Assembly: GCA_031268055.1 (NCBI GenBank)
Contig: JAIRXY010000176.1
Span: 1 to 15,480 of the forward strand
DNA: 15,480 bases
DNA from: Prevotellaceae bacterium
GTDB taxonomy: Bacteria > Bacteroidota > Bacteroidia > Bacteroidales > UBA932
Direction of reading: 5' to 3'
Position 1 is the stretch's first letter, and each line of letters starts with the position of its first letter. Both the position numbers and the translations under genes were made by a program. The notes under the pieces are model-generated. The model made no database searches. It saw only the letters and a list, made by a program, of their open reading frames with translations, and was not told where the DNA came from. Positions 7,401-13,668 of the stretch are shown here, one piece after another.

Positions 7401-8162
7401 ATGATTAGCAAATCGACCATAAGCCTCATCGCATCGCTGGAGCATAAAAAATACCGCGACAGGCACGGGTTGTTCGTTGCCGAAGGGGTCAAGCTGGTGG
7501 ACGAACTCTGCGCCCGGCTTACCCCATACGCCATTTTCGCTACCACGGCCTCCGGCGACGGCGGCAGCAGCAGCTACAATAGCACAATAATATCTGAGGC
7601 AGAGATGAAAAAAATCAGCTTCCTCAAAACACCCTCGCCCAAGCTCGGCATTTTTCGCATTCCGCAAAGCGCCTCCCCCCCCCTGCCCTCACCCTGCAAG
7701 CTGACGCTGGCGCTCGACGGCGTACAAGACCCCGGAAACATGGGCGCTATCGTCAGGCTGTGCGGCTGGTTTGGCATCGACATGCTGGTGTGCTCGTCCG
7801 GCGCCGCCAGCTGCTACAGCCCCAAGGCAGTACAGGCATCTATGGGCGCCATTGCGCACGTGGAGACGCTCTACACCGACTTGCCCGATTTCTTGTGCAT
7901 GGCAGCGGCAAAAAATATACCGGTGTACGGCACATTTCTGGAAGGGAGAAACATCTACCGCGAACCGCTAAGCGAAGGCTGCATTGTGGTAATGGGAAGC
8001 GAAGGAAAGGGCATAACTCCGGAGGTGGCGCAGCACATTTCGCACAAGCTATACATACCGTCTTTTTCTGCAAGCTGCGGCGTTGAATCGCTGAACGTAG
8101 CAATAGCTTCGGCCATAGTATGCTCCGAGCTATTCAAAAAAAGAATGGAGAACGAAAAATAA
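7401..8162 (+). CDS. TrmH/SpoU-family RNA 2'-O-methyltransferase
   Basis: A 253-residue SPOUT methyltransferase, predicted to transfer a methyl group from S-adenosylmethionine to a ribose 2'-hydroxyl of rRNA or tRNA. The N-terminus (SLEHKKYRDRHGLFVAEG, about 12-29) is the substrate-binding domain typical of RlmB/TsnR-like enzymes. The three SpoU motifs are present: NMGAIVRLCGWFG (catalytic arginine), VVMGSEGKGI, and the knot-forming GVESLNVAIA near the C-terminus. The start at 7401 fits the family, and no in-frame upstream start is needed. Exact target (23S G2251 or another site) cannot be told, so no symbol. It is divergent from the TamL-like gene. tRNA-Leu follows 75 bp downstream under its own promoter. 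Confidence 0.93.
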   Translation: MISKSTISLIASLEHKKYRDRHGLFVAEGVKLVDELCARLTPYAIFATTASGDGGSSSYNSTIISEAEMKKISFLKTPSPKLGIFRIPQSASPPLPSPCKLTLALDGVQDPGNMGAIVRLCGWFGIDMLVCSSGAASCYSPKAVQASMGAIAHVETLYTDLPDFLCMAAAKNIPVYGTFLEGRNIYREPLSEGCIVVMGSEGKGITPEVAQHISHKLYIPSFSASCGVESLNVAIASAIVCSELFKKRMENEK

Positions 8163-8192
8163 CGCAAAAAAAATTCCAATAGCGCTCCGTCC

Positions 8193-8223
8193 TTGTTTTT
8201 TACAAAAAAAATCGCTACCTTTG
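8193..8223 (+). promoter_or_regulatory. Promoter of tRNA-Leu
   Basis: TTG at 8193-8195 is followed after 20 bases by TACCTTTG at 8216-8223, an almost ideal Bacteroidota -33/-7 pair. The tRNA begins 14 bases downstream of the -7 box. Confidence 0.75.
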
Positions 8224-8237
8224 TTTTTTAATCACTT

Positions 8238-8319
8238 GCGGATATGGCGTAATTGGTAGCCGCGCCAGACTTAGGATCTGGTGCCGTAAGGCGTGGGGGT
8301 TCGAGTCCCTTTATCCGCA
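8238..8319 (+). tRNA. tRNA-Leu (anticodon TAG)
   Basis: A class II tRNA of 82 bases. The acceptor arms GCGGATA (8238-8244) and TATCCGC (8312-8318) pair perfectly and the discriminator is A. The anticodon stem CCAGA/TCTGG encloses a 7-base loop with anticodon TAG, reading CUA leucine codons. A long variable arm (GCC-GTAA-GGC) and the T-loop TTCGAGT follow. CCA is not encoded. The 3' half is also the integration target of the adjacent element. Confidence 0.97.
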
Positions 8320-8333
8320 CAATCAGCAGAATC
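8275..8333 (+). repeat. attL-like direct repeat (tRNA-Leu 3' end)
   Basis: These 59 bases are identical to 9421-9479, with a constant offset of 1146. The copy runs from the 3' side of the anticodon loop through the discriminator and 14 bases beyond. This is the arrangement expected of tyrosine-recombinase integration into a tRNA gene, with the tRNA kept intact on this side. Weaker identity continues to about 8372. Confidence 0.9.
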
Positions 8334-8344
8334 AAGCATGAATC

Positions 8345-8372
8345 AAGCCCTACAAGAACGTGGGGCTTTTTT
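8345..8372 (+). terminator. Intrinsic terminator of tRNA-Leu
   Basis: AAGCCCTAC (8345-8353) pairs with GTGGGGCTT (8360-8368), nine pairs with one G-T, around a 6-base loop, and a run of six T's covers 8367-8372. A diverged hairpin stands at the same place beyond the second repeat copy (about 9491-9514), but its T run is broken. Confidence 0.75.
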
Positions 8373-8399
8373 GTATGTGCATTTTTACACAAAAATATG

Positions 8400-8407
8400 T
8401 ATATTTG
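8400..8407 (+). promoter_or_regulatory. -7 promoter element for integrase remnant
   Basis: TATATTTG is a full TAnnTTTG match 39 bases upstream of the integrase-stub ATG. No correctly spaced TTG is visible. Confidence 0.35.
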
Positions 8408-8446
8408 CTCGCATATTTGTCATAGTTATATCATAAAAATCTTGCC

Positions 8447-8626
8447 ATGACTTTCAAAATATGGGTCCTTCGCGACAACAAAAAGCAGAATGGGTCAATG
8501 CCCGTTACCATACAGCTCACGCACAACGGGCAGCGGAGGTACATCAAGACGCCGCACGTGGTATTTGCACCGCAGCTCGATAGGAACGGCAATATCAAAG
8601 ACCCCAACAATGCCAATGACAATTAA
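8447..8626 (+). pseudogene. Tyrosine recombinase remnant (N-terminal arm-binding domain)
   Basis: Fifty-nine codons with a clean ATG and TAA. The translation (MTFKIWVLRDNKKQNGSMPV, then THNGQRRYIKT and a short linker) resembles the N-terminal arm-DNA-binding domain of Bacteroidota tyrosine recombinases, which begin with a beta-strand, a basic turn and an ITHNRK-like strand. The core-binding domain and catalytic domain (R-H-R-Y) are entirely missing, so the product cannot recombine DNA. It starts 127 bp from the tRNA and points away from it, the usual place for the integrase of a tRNA-targeted element. A short protein still able to bind att arms is conceivable but unproven. Identification rests on a short motif. 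Confidence 0.65.
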
Positions 8627-8647
8627 AGTTCCATATTTTTTTTATTT

Positions 8648-8995
8648 TTAAGTTGCAGCAGCGCTAACCACTCTAACAACTCCCTGCTGCACCTGTGTGA
8701 TTTCTGAAAAAGAAGCGCACCCTACCCGCTTGATTAGGCGCATTTCCGATATTGACCGAACTTGAAAGCAATCAAGTGCTGAAATTTTTGTTAGCCCATT
8801 CTGTTTCGAAGGCTGTATTTTTACCATCCACGGCGCTGTGCTATAGCGCTCTTTCCAATCAGTAATCGGCACAATAATTTTTAATGGCAACTTGCCAACC
8901 GTGTCGTTATTAATAATCATAGCAGGCCGAATTTTCTTTATCTCTGCGCCTACCGCAGGGTCTAAATTTATCAACCAAATCTCACCTCGCTTCAT
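8648..8995 (-). CDS. MazF/PemK-like endoribonuclease toxin
   Basis: A 115-residue protein of the MazF/PemK/Kid family, toxins that cut mRNA at short sequences unless bound by their antitoxin. The start MKRGEIWLINLDP is the family signature. It is followed by the conserved basic RP segment (KKIRPAMIINND), the IIVPIT strand and the late L-x-K-ISALDCFQVRSIS segment, typical of the dimer-forming sheet. Length is normal (about 110-120). The ATG at 8995 is chosen over a TTG at 9013 because it places RGEIW at the terminus. It overlaps the antitoxin gene by 14 bp, the usual order of antitoxin first. It seems intact. Confidence 0.88.
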   Translation of the reverse strand: MKRGEIWLINLDPAVGAEIKKIRPAMIINNDTVGKLPLKIIVPITDWKERYSTAPWMVKIQPSKQNGLTKISALDCFQVRSISEMRLIKRVGCASFSEITQVQQGVVRVVSAAAT

Positions 8996-9242
8996 AGAAA
9001 TCTTCACAATCAAGCTGCGTGAATATTGTCAACTCGTCATCATGCTTATAGTCATTATATAAACACATTACAGCATTCTCCAACAGGCCTGGGCTTGACC
9101 TAACCACATCGGCCTCCGTCACAAGAGTGACTTTGTATGCTTTGTCTTTGCCTCTTTGGATTAGGACTTCTGCGCCGCTATCCACCTTATCGAGGTAGCT
9201 TCTTTGCTGCTCCCGAAACGCTCTTGAACTCACTACTATCAT
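8982..9242 (-). CDS. Phd/YefM-like antitoxin
   Basis: An 86-residue protein with the N-terminal DNA-binding pattern of Phd/YefM antitoxins in this phylum: MIVVSSRAFREQQRSYLDKV, then the VLIQRGKDKAYKVTLV strand pair. The acidic, aromatic C-terminus (HDDELTIFTQ to DFYEAR) is the likely toxin-wrapping part. Such proteins neutralise the toxin and repress their own operon. The ATG at 9242 is preferred to a longer frame reaching 9350, since the family starts at MxVVSS and the -7 promoter box lies between. It overlaps and precedes the toxin gene. Phd-type antitoxins are usually paired with Doc or RelE/YoeB toxins, so the MazF-like partner is notable. Confidence 0.85.
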   Translation of the reverse strand: MIVVSSRAFREQQRSYLDKVDSGAEVLIQRGKDKAYKVTLVTEADVVRSSPGLLENAVMCLYNDYKHDDELTIFTQLDCEDFYEAR

Positions 9243-9276
9243 AATTTTAAAAAGTTTAATATGTACCAATTTAGTG

Positions 9277-9284
9277 CAAAGGTA
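9277..9284 (-). promoter_or_regulatory. -7 promoter element of the toxin-antitoxin operon
   Basis: On the minus strand 9284-9277 reads TACCTTTG, a perfect TAnnTTTG. The predicted start lies about 30 bases before the antitoxin ATG. No -33 TTG is seen at normal spacing. Confidence 0.55.
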
Positions 9285-9288
9285 GCAA

Positions 9289-9420
9289 TTATTTTTTTCT
9301 TTTGACAGGCTTCTTTTTGCTTGGCTCCGGAAGCAGCTCCGGAGAGTCAATTTTAATTATGGTGAATTCACCATAATTAGAAATGAATCGGGGGCAAGGG
9401 CTTACCGCATCAGCATTAAT
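9289..9420 (-). pseudogene. Truncated 3' coding remnant at the attR junction
   Basis: On the minus strand one frame reads from the right repeat boundary to a TAA at 9291-9289 and looks protein-like: about 43 codons including ADAVSPCPRFISNYGEFTII and ending in a proline/lysine-rich tail (PSKKKPVKRKK). There is no start codon context, because the frame runs into the tRNA-derived repeat at 9421, so only a C-terminus would remain. I do not recognise the family. The frame is interrupted by nothing, but its short length means chance cannot be excluded. Confidence 0.4.
9354..9379. repeat. 26-bp perfect palindrome
   Basis: Thirteen bases on each side mirror exactly with no spacer, centred on GAATTC (9364-9369). 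It lies between the toxin-antitoxin promoter and the right direct repeat, inside the possible coding remnant. It may be an operator, a recombination-related site or an accident of that coding sequence. Confidence 0.9.
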
Positions 9421-9479
9421 GATCTGGTGCCGTAAGGCGTGGGGGTTCGAGTCCCTTTATCCGCACAATCAGCAGAATC
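9421..9479 (+). repeat. attR-like direct repeat (partial tRNA-Leu)
   Basis: Exact second copy of 8275-8333. It holds the 3' 45 bases of the tRNA gene plus 14 flanking bases, without the 5' half, so it cannot make a tRNA. Beyond it, 9481-9518 still resembles 8335-8372 with several differences, including the loss of most of the terminator T run. Confidence 0.9.
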
Positions 9480-9488
9480 CAGCATGAA

Positions 9489-9791
9489 TCAAGACCTACA
9501 GCAACGTAGGGCTTGGTTATTTTTATTTTGTGCACCTTTTGCACAGGTATTTTTGCATAAAGTTCTTTTTTTGCTTGCCTCAGCCTTATCCACCAAAAAA
9601 CATGGCAAGCCGTAAAATAGCATCGCTGCCGTTCCTCCCTTAACCCCAAAATGAAGCGCAAGCTCCCTGTCGGAGTAAATGTCCGGCAAAATTTGGGTTA
9701 AATACATTTTGTGCCTGTTGCTATCCATTTTTCTTTTTGCAATATATTTATTGTAAGATGCTTGCAAAATATTATAGTAGAAGTTTTGCAT
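9489..9791 (-). CDS. Hypothetical ORF, 100 codons, uncertain
   Basis: An uninterrupted frame beginning at an ATG preceded by AAGGAA and ending in the degenerate hairpin beside attR. The middle (DRELALHFGVKGGTAAMLFY) has a credible protein character, while both ends are AT-rich or cysteine-rich and less convincing. No domain is recognised. It lies between attR and the promoter of rpsO, transcribed away from rpsO. It may be a decayed gene or a chance frame. This fills an otherwise gene-free 440-bp gap. Confidence 0.25.
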   Translation of the reverse strand: MQNFYYNILQASYNKYIAKRKMDSNRHKMYLTQILPDIYSDRELALHFGVKGGTAAMLFYGLPCFLVDKAEASKKRTLCKNTCAKGAQNKNNQALRCCRS

Positions 9792-9796
9792 ATTCC

Positions 9797-9827
9797 TTGT
9801 TGGTATAAAAAATTTTATCTACCTTTG
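9797..9827 (+). promoter_or_regulatory. Promoter of rpsO
   Basis: TTGTTG at 9797-9802 and TACCTTTG at 9820-9827 are separated by 17 bases from the second TTG or 20 from the first, a full -33/-7 pair. The leader to the ATG at 9863 is about 30 bases and AT-rich. Confidence 0.75.
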
Positions 9828-9862
9828 TGGGCTTTTAAACAATTTATATCATTAATAAATTC

Positions 9863-10132
9863 ATGTACTTAACAGCAGAAAAAAAGCAAGAAATTTTCGC
9901 ACAGTACGGGAAGTCTAATACGGACACAGGCTCATCGGAAGGCCAGATTGCCCTATTTTCCTACCGTATCAATCATCTCACCAACCACCTGAAATCCAAC
10001 AAGAAGGATTTTGGTACGGAGCGCGCGCTCTTGGGTATGGTTGGCAAGCGGCGCAGGCTGCTTGACTACTTAAAGAAGATTGATATAGAAAGATATAGAG
10101 CTATTATTAAGGCGCTCGACTTACGAAAGTAA
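9863..10132 (+). CDS. rpsO: 30S ribosomal protein S15
   Basis: An 89-residue protein of standard length. S15 binds the central domain of 16S rRNA early in small-subunit assembly. The conserved [10 protein letters not shown] (21-30), the helix with [10 protein letters not shown], and the [11 protein letters not shown] segment (about 62-72) followed by [14 protein letters not shown] are all present. It has its own promoter and is closed by a strong terminator. In many bacteria rpsO precedes pnp. Here apt lies between them. Confidence 0.98.
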   Translation: MYLTAEKKQEIFAQYGKSNTDTGSSEGQIALFSYRINHLTNHLKSNKKDFGTERALLGMVGKRRRLLDYLKKIDIERYRAIIKALDLRK

Positions 10133-10136
10133 ACAG

Positions 10137-10172
10137 AAGAAAGGCAATTGTAGCAATTGCCTTTCTTTCTTT
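10137..10172 (+). terminator. Intrinsic terminator of rpsO
   Basis: A 14-bp perfect stem (10137-10150 with 10154-10167) around the loop TAG, followed by a T-rich tail, starts four bases after the rpsO stop. It separates rpsO from apt. Confidence 0.85.
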
Positions 10173-10204
10173 GCTGAACGGCAGACTGTTAATGCATAAA
10201 TTTG
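10170..10204 (+). promoter_or_regulatory. Candidate promoter of apt
   Basis: TTTG at 10170-10173 and TAAATTTG at 10197-10204 are 23 bases apart. The -7 box ends 13 bases before the apt ATG, so the leader would be very short. Confidence 0.45.
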
Positions 10205-10217
10205 AAAATTGAACAAC

Positions 10218-10736
10218 ATGGACCTTAACCAACACATCCGCCTCATCCCGGATTATCCCAAGCCCGGAGTTATTTTTCAGGATATTACCACGCTGTTGGG
10301 TAATAGCGAAGCATTTCGCGCTGCGGTGCAGCAGGTGGCCGAGCATTACCGAAATAAAGGCATTACTAAGGTAGTGGGCATTGAATCGCGCGGATTTATT
10401 TTGGGTGCAGCAGTTGCATACGAGTTGGGCTTGGGCTTAGTCCCCATGCGCAAAAAAGGCAAGCTGCCGTGGAAAACCTACTCCTTAGAATACTCGCTGG
10501 AGTACGGTACCGACACCATCGAAATTCACCAGGATGCGCTAACTGCTACGGATAAAGTGCTCATCACCGACGACATCATCGCCACCGGCGGCACGGCCTA
10601 CGCCTCGCTGGAGCTGGTGCGAAAGTTCGACATTCCGACAGAAAACATTTTTATATGCTTCCTGCTCGACATTCACGACGTGCCGGGAAAAGAAAAGGAT
10701 CTCCTCAAAAAGCATGGATATTTTTCGCTGATATGA
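10218..10736 (+). CDS. apt: Adenine phosphoribosyltransferase
   Basis: A 172-residue type I phosphoribosyltransferase converting adenine and PRPP to AMP in purine salvage. The N-terminus IRLIPDYPKPGVIFQDIT is the family signature. GIESRGFILGAAVAYELGLGLVPMRKKGKLP forms the flexible-loop region, and the PRPP-binding motif VLITDDIIATGGTA (about 114-127) is complete. Length is near the usual 170-180. The ATG at 10218 is preferred over a TTG at 10209, as it places the conserved IPDYPKPG at the usual distance. The next gene, pnp, starts 57 bp downstream on the same strand with no strong terminator between, so they may be co-transcribed. Confidence 0.96.
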   Translation: MDLNQHIRLIPDYPKPGVIFQDITTLLGNSEAFRAAVQQVAEHYRNKGITKVVGIESRGFILGAAVAYELGLGLVPMRKKGKLPWKTYSLEYSLEYGTDTIEIHQDALTATDKVLITDDIIATGGTAYASLELVRKFDIPTENIFICFLLDIHDVPGKEKDLLKKHGYFSLI

Positions 10737-10793
10737 TTATATAAACCCGCTCTCGTGAAAAAGCTGAAGCGAGGGCACAAATGAACAAACCAA

Positions 10794-13028
10794 ATGCTGT
10801 ACAATGCAATAAAAAAAACAATTGACCTGGGCGATGGCCGCACCATTGAAGTTGAAACGGGCAAGCTGGCCAAGCAAGCCGACGGCGCTGTGGTGGTAAA
10901 AATGGGTAGCACCATGCTGCTCGCCGCCGTTACCTGCGCTCCCGACGCTAAAGAAGATACCGACTTTATGCCCCTGTCGGTAGAATACAAAGAAAAGTAC
11001 GCCGCCGCCGGACGATACCCGGGCGGATTCCTCAAGCGCGAGGCGCGCCCCAACGACCACGAAATTCTGACGTCGCGCCTTATCGACCGCGCGCTGCGTC
11101 CGCTTTTCCCCGACGATTTTCACGCCGAAGTTTTTGTCACCGTCAACCTTATCTCGGCCGATAACGATATCATCCCCGACGCGCTGGCCGGCCTTGCAGC
11201 CTCGGCAGCGCTGGCGGTTTCCGATATACCCTTCAACGGGCCTATCTCCGAAGTGCGCGTTGCCCGAATCGATGGACAGTGGAAAATTAACCCAACCTTC
11301 TCGGAGCTGGAAAAAGCCGACATCGACATCATGGTGGGCGCAACCGAAGAAAATATTTTGATGGTTGAGGGCGAAATGAGGGAGGTCTCGGAGGCCGAAA
11401 TGCTTGAAGCCATCAAGGTTGCCCACACCGAAATCAAGAAGCACTGCCGCATACAAAAGGAGCTCGAGGCAGAGCTGGGAAAGCAAACCAAGCGCACCTA
11501 CTGCCATGAGGACAACGATGAAGAGCTGCGCAAGCAGGTGTACGACGCCTGCTACGCCAAGGCATACGAGGTGGCAAAAAAGATGACCTCCAAGCAGGAG
11601 CGCACTACGCTGTTTGCACAGGTAGAGGAGGAGTTTATTGCAACCCTGCCCGACGACGAGGAGAAGGAGCGCAAAACCAAGCTGGTGAAGCGCTACTACC
11701 ACGATAACGTGCTCAAAAAAGCCATGCGCAACATGGTTTTGGACGAAGGCGTTCGCCTTGACGGGCGCAAGACCAACGAGATTCGCCCAATCTGGAGCGA
11801 AGTAGACTACCTGCCCGCAGCCCACGGCTCGGCCGTTTTTACGCGCGGCGAAACGCAATCACTCACCACCGTAACCCTCGGTACCAAGCTCGACCAAAAA
11901 GAGGTAGACGAGGTGCTTATTCAGGGTAGCGAGCAATTTGTGCTGCACTACAACTTCCCTCCGTTCTCCACCGGCGAGGCAAGACCCGCCCGCGGCACAA
12001 GCCGCCGCGAAATTGGGCATGGCAATCTTGCGCACCGCGCGCTAAAGCGACAAGTTCCGGTAGGCGAAGAAAACCCCTACGCCGTGCGCGTTGTGTCGGA
12101 TATTCTGGAGTCGAACGGCTCCTCCTCAATGGCCACCGTGTGCGCCGGAACGCTTGCGCTCATGGATGCCGGCATACAGCTCAAAAAACCGGTTTCAGGT
12201 ATCGCTATGGGGCTGATTAGCGAAAACAAGGCGACCAAGTTTGCCGTCCTCTCCGACATTTTGGGCGACGAAGACCACTTGGGCGACATGGACTTCAAGG
12301 TTACGGGAACCAAGGACGGTATCACCGCTACGCAAATGGACATCAAGGTAGACGGGCTGCCCTACGAGGTGCTGGAGCAGGCGCTGGAGCAAGCGCGGCA
12401 AGGCCGCCTGCACATTCTGGGCGAAATGATGAAAACGCTAAGCACACCGCGACCGGAGCTCAAGCCTCACGTGCCGCGCCTTGAGCAAATTGTGATTGAC
12501 AAGGACTTTATCGGCGCTGTAATTGGCCCGGGCGGTAAGGTTATTCAGGAAATACAGAAGCTGACCAACTCCACCATCACCATTACCGAGGTGGGTGACA
12601 AGGGCTTTGTGGACGTATTTGCCGCCAACAAAGATGATATTCAGGCTGCAATGGCGCGCATTAAGGCAATTGTAGCAGTACCGGAGATAGGCATGGTGTA
12701 CAAAGGCAAGATTGTATCAATTTTGGAGTTTGGCGCTTTTGTAGAGATACTGCCCGGCAAGGACGGGCTGCTGCACATTTCGGAGATAGCCTACGAGCGG
12801 GTTAACAAGGTAGAGGATTTCTACAAAGAAGGCGACGAGGTTGAGGTGATGCTCATCGAGGTTGAAAAGAATGGCAAGCTGCGCCTTTCGCGCCGCGCCC
12901 TGCTTCCACAACCCGAAGGCTGGGTGGAGCCTGAGCGCGCGCCACGCCACGAACGAAGAGACGGCGACCGCCGTGGCGGTGGCGACCGTCGCGATGGTCG
13001 TAGAGGCGGCGGAGATAGAAGAAGATAG
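10794..13028 (+). CDS. pnp: Polyribonucleotide nucleotidyltransferase (PNPase)
   Basis: A 744-residue 3'-to-5' phosphorolytic exoribonuclease, a trimeric enzyme of RNA turnover. The first RNase PH domain covers about 10-145 ([14 protein letters not shown] at 75-88), an alpha-helical linker about 205-310, and the second RNase PH domain about 318-545 with [13 protein letters not shown] and [10 protein letters not shown] (497-506) at the active site. The KH domain follows at about 556-625 with its IGPGGK loop at 577-582, then an S1 domain at about 631-702. The last 30 residues (715-744) are rich in Arg, Gly and Asp ([20 protein letters not shown]), an RNA-binding-like tail beyond the typical 700-710 residues. 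The ATG at 10794 gives the normal N-terminus. Confidence 0.98.
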   Translation: MLYNAIKKTIDLGDGRTIEVETGKLAKQADGAVVVKMGSTMLLAAVTCAPDAKEDTDFMPLSVEYKEKYAAAGRYPGGFLKREARPNDHEILTSRLIDRALRPLFPDDFHAEVFVTVNLISADNDIIPDALAGLAASAALAVSDIPFNGPISEVRVARIDGQWKINPTFSELEKADIDIMVGATEENILMVEGEMREVSEAEMLEAIKVAHTEIKKHCRIQKELEAELGKQTKRTYCHEDNDEELRKQVYDACYAKAYEVAKKMTSKQERTTLFAQVEEEFIATLPDDEEKERKTKLVKRYYHDNVLKKAMRNMVLDEGVRLDGRKTNEIRPIWSEVDYLPAAHGSAVFTRGETQSLTTVTLGTKLDQKEVDEVLIQGSEQFVLHYNFPPFSTGEARPARGTSRREIGHGNLAHRALKRQVPVGEENPYAVRVVSDILESNGSSSMATVCAGTLALMDAGIQLKKPVSGIAMGLISENKATKFAVLSDILGDEDHLGDMDFKVTGTKDGITATQMDIKVDGLPYEVLEQALEQARQGRLHILGEMMKTLSTPRPELKPHVPRLEQIVIDKDFIGAVIGPGGKVIQEIQKLTNSTITITEVGDKGFVDVFAANKDDIQAAMARIKAIVAVPEIGMVYKGKIVSILEFGAFVEILPGKDGLLHISEIAYERVNKVEDFYKEGDEVEVMLIEVEKNGKLRLSRRALLPQPEGWVEPERAPRHERRDGDRRGGGDRRDGRRGGGDRRR

Positions 13029-13051
13029 CCAGAGCAAAAATTGTGAGCAGC

Positions 13052-13101
13052 AAGCTGAAAGTTAAGGAGATATTCTCTTCAACTTTCAGCTTTTGCTTTT
13101 G
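13052..13101 (+). terminator. Intrinsic terminator of pnp
   Basis: AAGCTGAAAGTT (13052-13063) pairs perfectly with AACTTTCAGCTT (13081-13092), followed by a T-rich tail (TTGCTTTT). It lies 23 bases after the pnp stop. Confidence 0.8.
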
Positions 13102-13156
13102 AGGCGCTTCCCCAAATTATCCTCAAAATGGCTACCAACCGAAGAATCTTTTAGCC

Positions 13157-13642
13157 TCAACCCCCAAAATCAGGGATTTTGCTCACTTTTCTCTCATGCT
13201 CCAGCAGCCACTGCTTACGCCATAAGCCGCCTGCGTAGCCAGTCAAGCTGCCGTCTTTTCCCACCACCCTATGGCAGGGAACAACGATGCTCAGGCTGTT
13301 TCGTCCGTTAGCCGTTCCTACTGCCCTCACCGCCTTTACGTTGCCCATACGCCGCGCCTGCTCTTCGTAGCAGATGGTGCGGCCGTAGGGTATTTTGCTC
13401 AGCTCGCGCCATACCCGCTGCTGAAACTCCGTGCCCGCCTGCGCTATAGGAAAATCAAATTTGCTGCGCCCCGCCTCAAAGTACTCCCTGAGCTGGGTTA
13501 CGCATTGCTCCAGCAGGGGGAGCGGCTCTCCGGCGGGGAGTGGCTTTTCATCCTCCACAAAGGATATGTCGGTAATCGCATGTGCGCCGGCGGTAATTCT
13601 TATCTTGCCAATAGGCGAATTGTAGTAAGCAAACGATGTCAT
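13157..13642 (-). CDS. ogt: Methylated-DNA-protein-cysteine methyltransferase
   Basis: A 161-residue suicide DNA-repair protein that removes methyl groups from O6-methylguanine (and O4-methylthymine) onto its own cysteine. The acceptor C123 lies in IVVPCHRVVG. The preceding helix-turn-helix (Q74-RVW to YEEQARRMG) with R106 as the likely arginine finger, and the GYAGGLWRKQWLLEHE tail are all conserved. No Ada regulatory N-terminal domain is present, so it is the Ogt/MGMT short form. The ATG is 26 bp after the stop of the radical SAM gene, implying one operon of DNA-repair type. The C-terminus (KVSKIPDFGG) runs to 13157, about 55 bp from the pnp terminator. Confidence 0.95.
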   Translation of the reverse strand: MTSFAYYNSPIGKIRITAGAHAITDISFVEDEKPLPAGEPLPLLEQCVTQLREYFEAGRSKFDFPIAQAGTEFQQRVWRELSKIPYGRTICYEEQARRMGNVKAVRAVGTANGRNSLSIVVPCHRVVGKDGSLTGYAGGLWRKQWLLEHERKVSKIPDFGG

Positions 13643-13668
13643 AGCTCAAGATTTATAATTCCAAAAAT

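Larger units (their letters stand above)
8275..9479. mobile_element. Degenerate integrative element in tRNA-Leu
   Basis: A direct repeat of the tRNA-Leu 3' end bounds about 1.15 kb containing the start of a tyrosine recombinase next to the intact tRNA, a toxin-antitoxin operon and a partial coding piece. A complete integrase, excision factor, mobilisation gene or replication gene is absent. The simplest reading is an integrated element that lost most of its length by internal deletion and kept its ends and toxin-antitoxin pair. It could move only if a related integrase acted in trans. Confidence 0.8.

Noticed and set aside
9421..9479. Second tRNA-Leu gene
   Set aside because: Only the 3' half is present, so no acceptor stem or D arm can form.
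10737..11858. 373-codon minus-strand ORF opposite pnp
   Set aside because: Antisense shadow of a high-GC gene. The sense frame is unmistakable PNPase.
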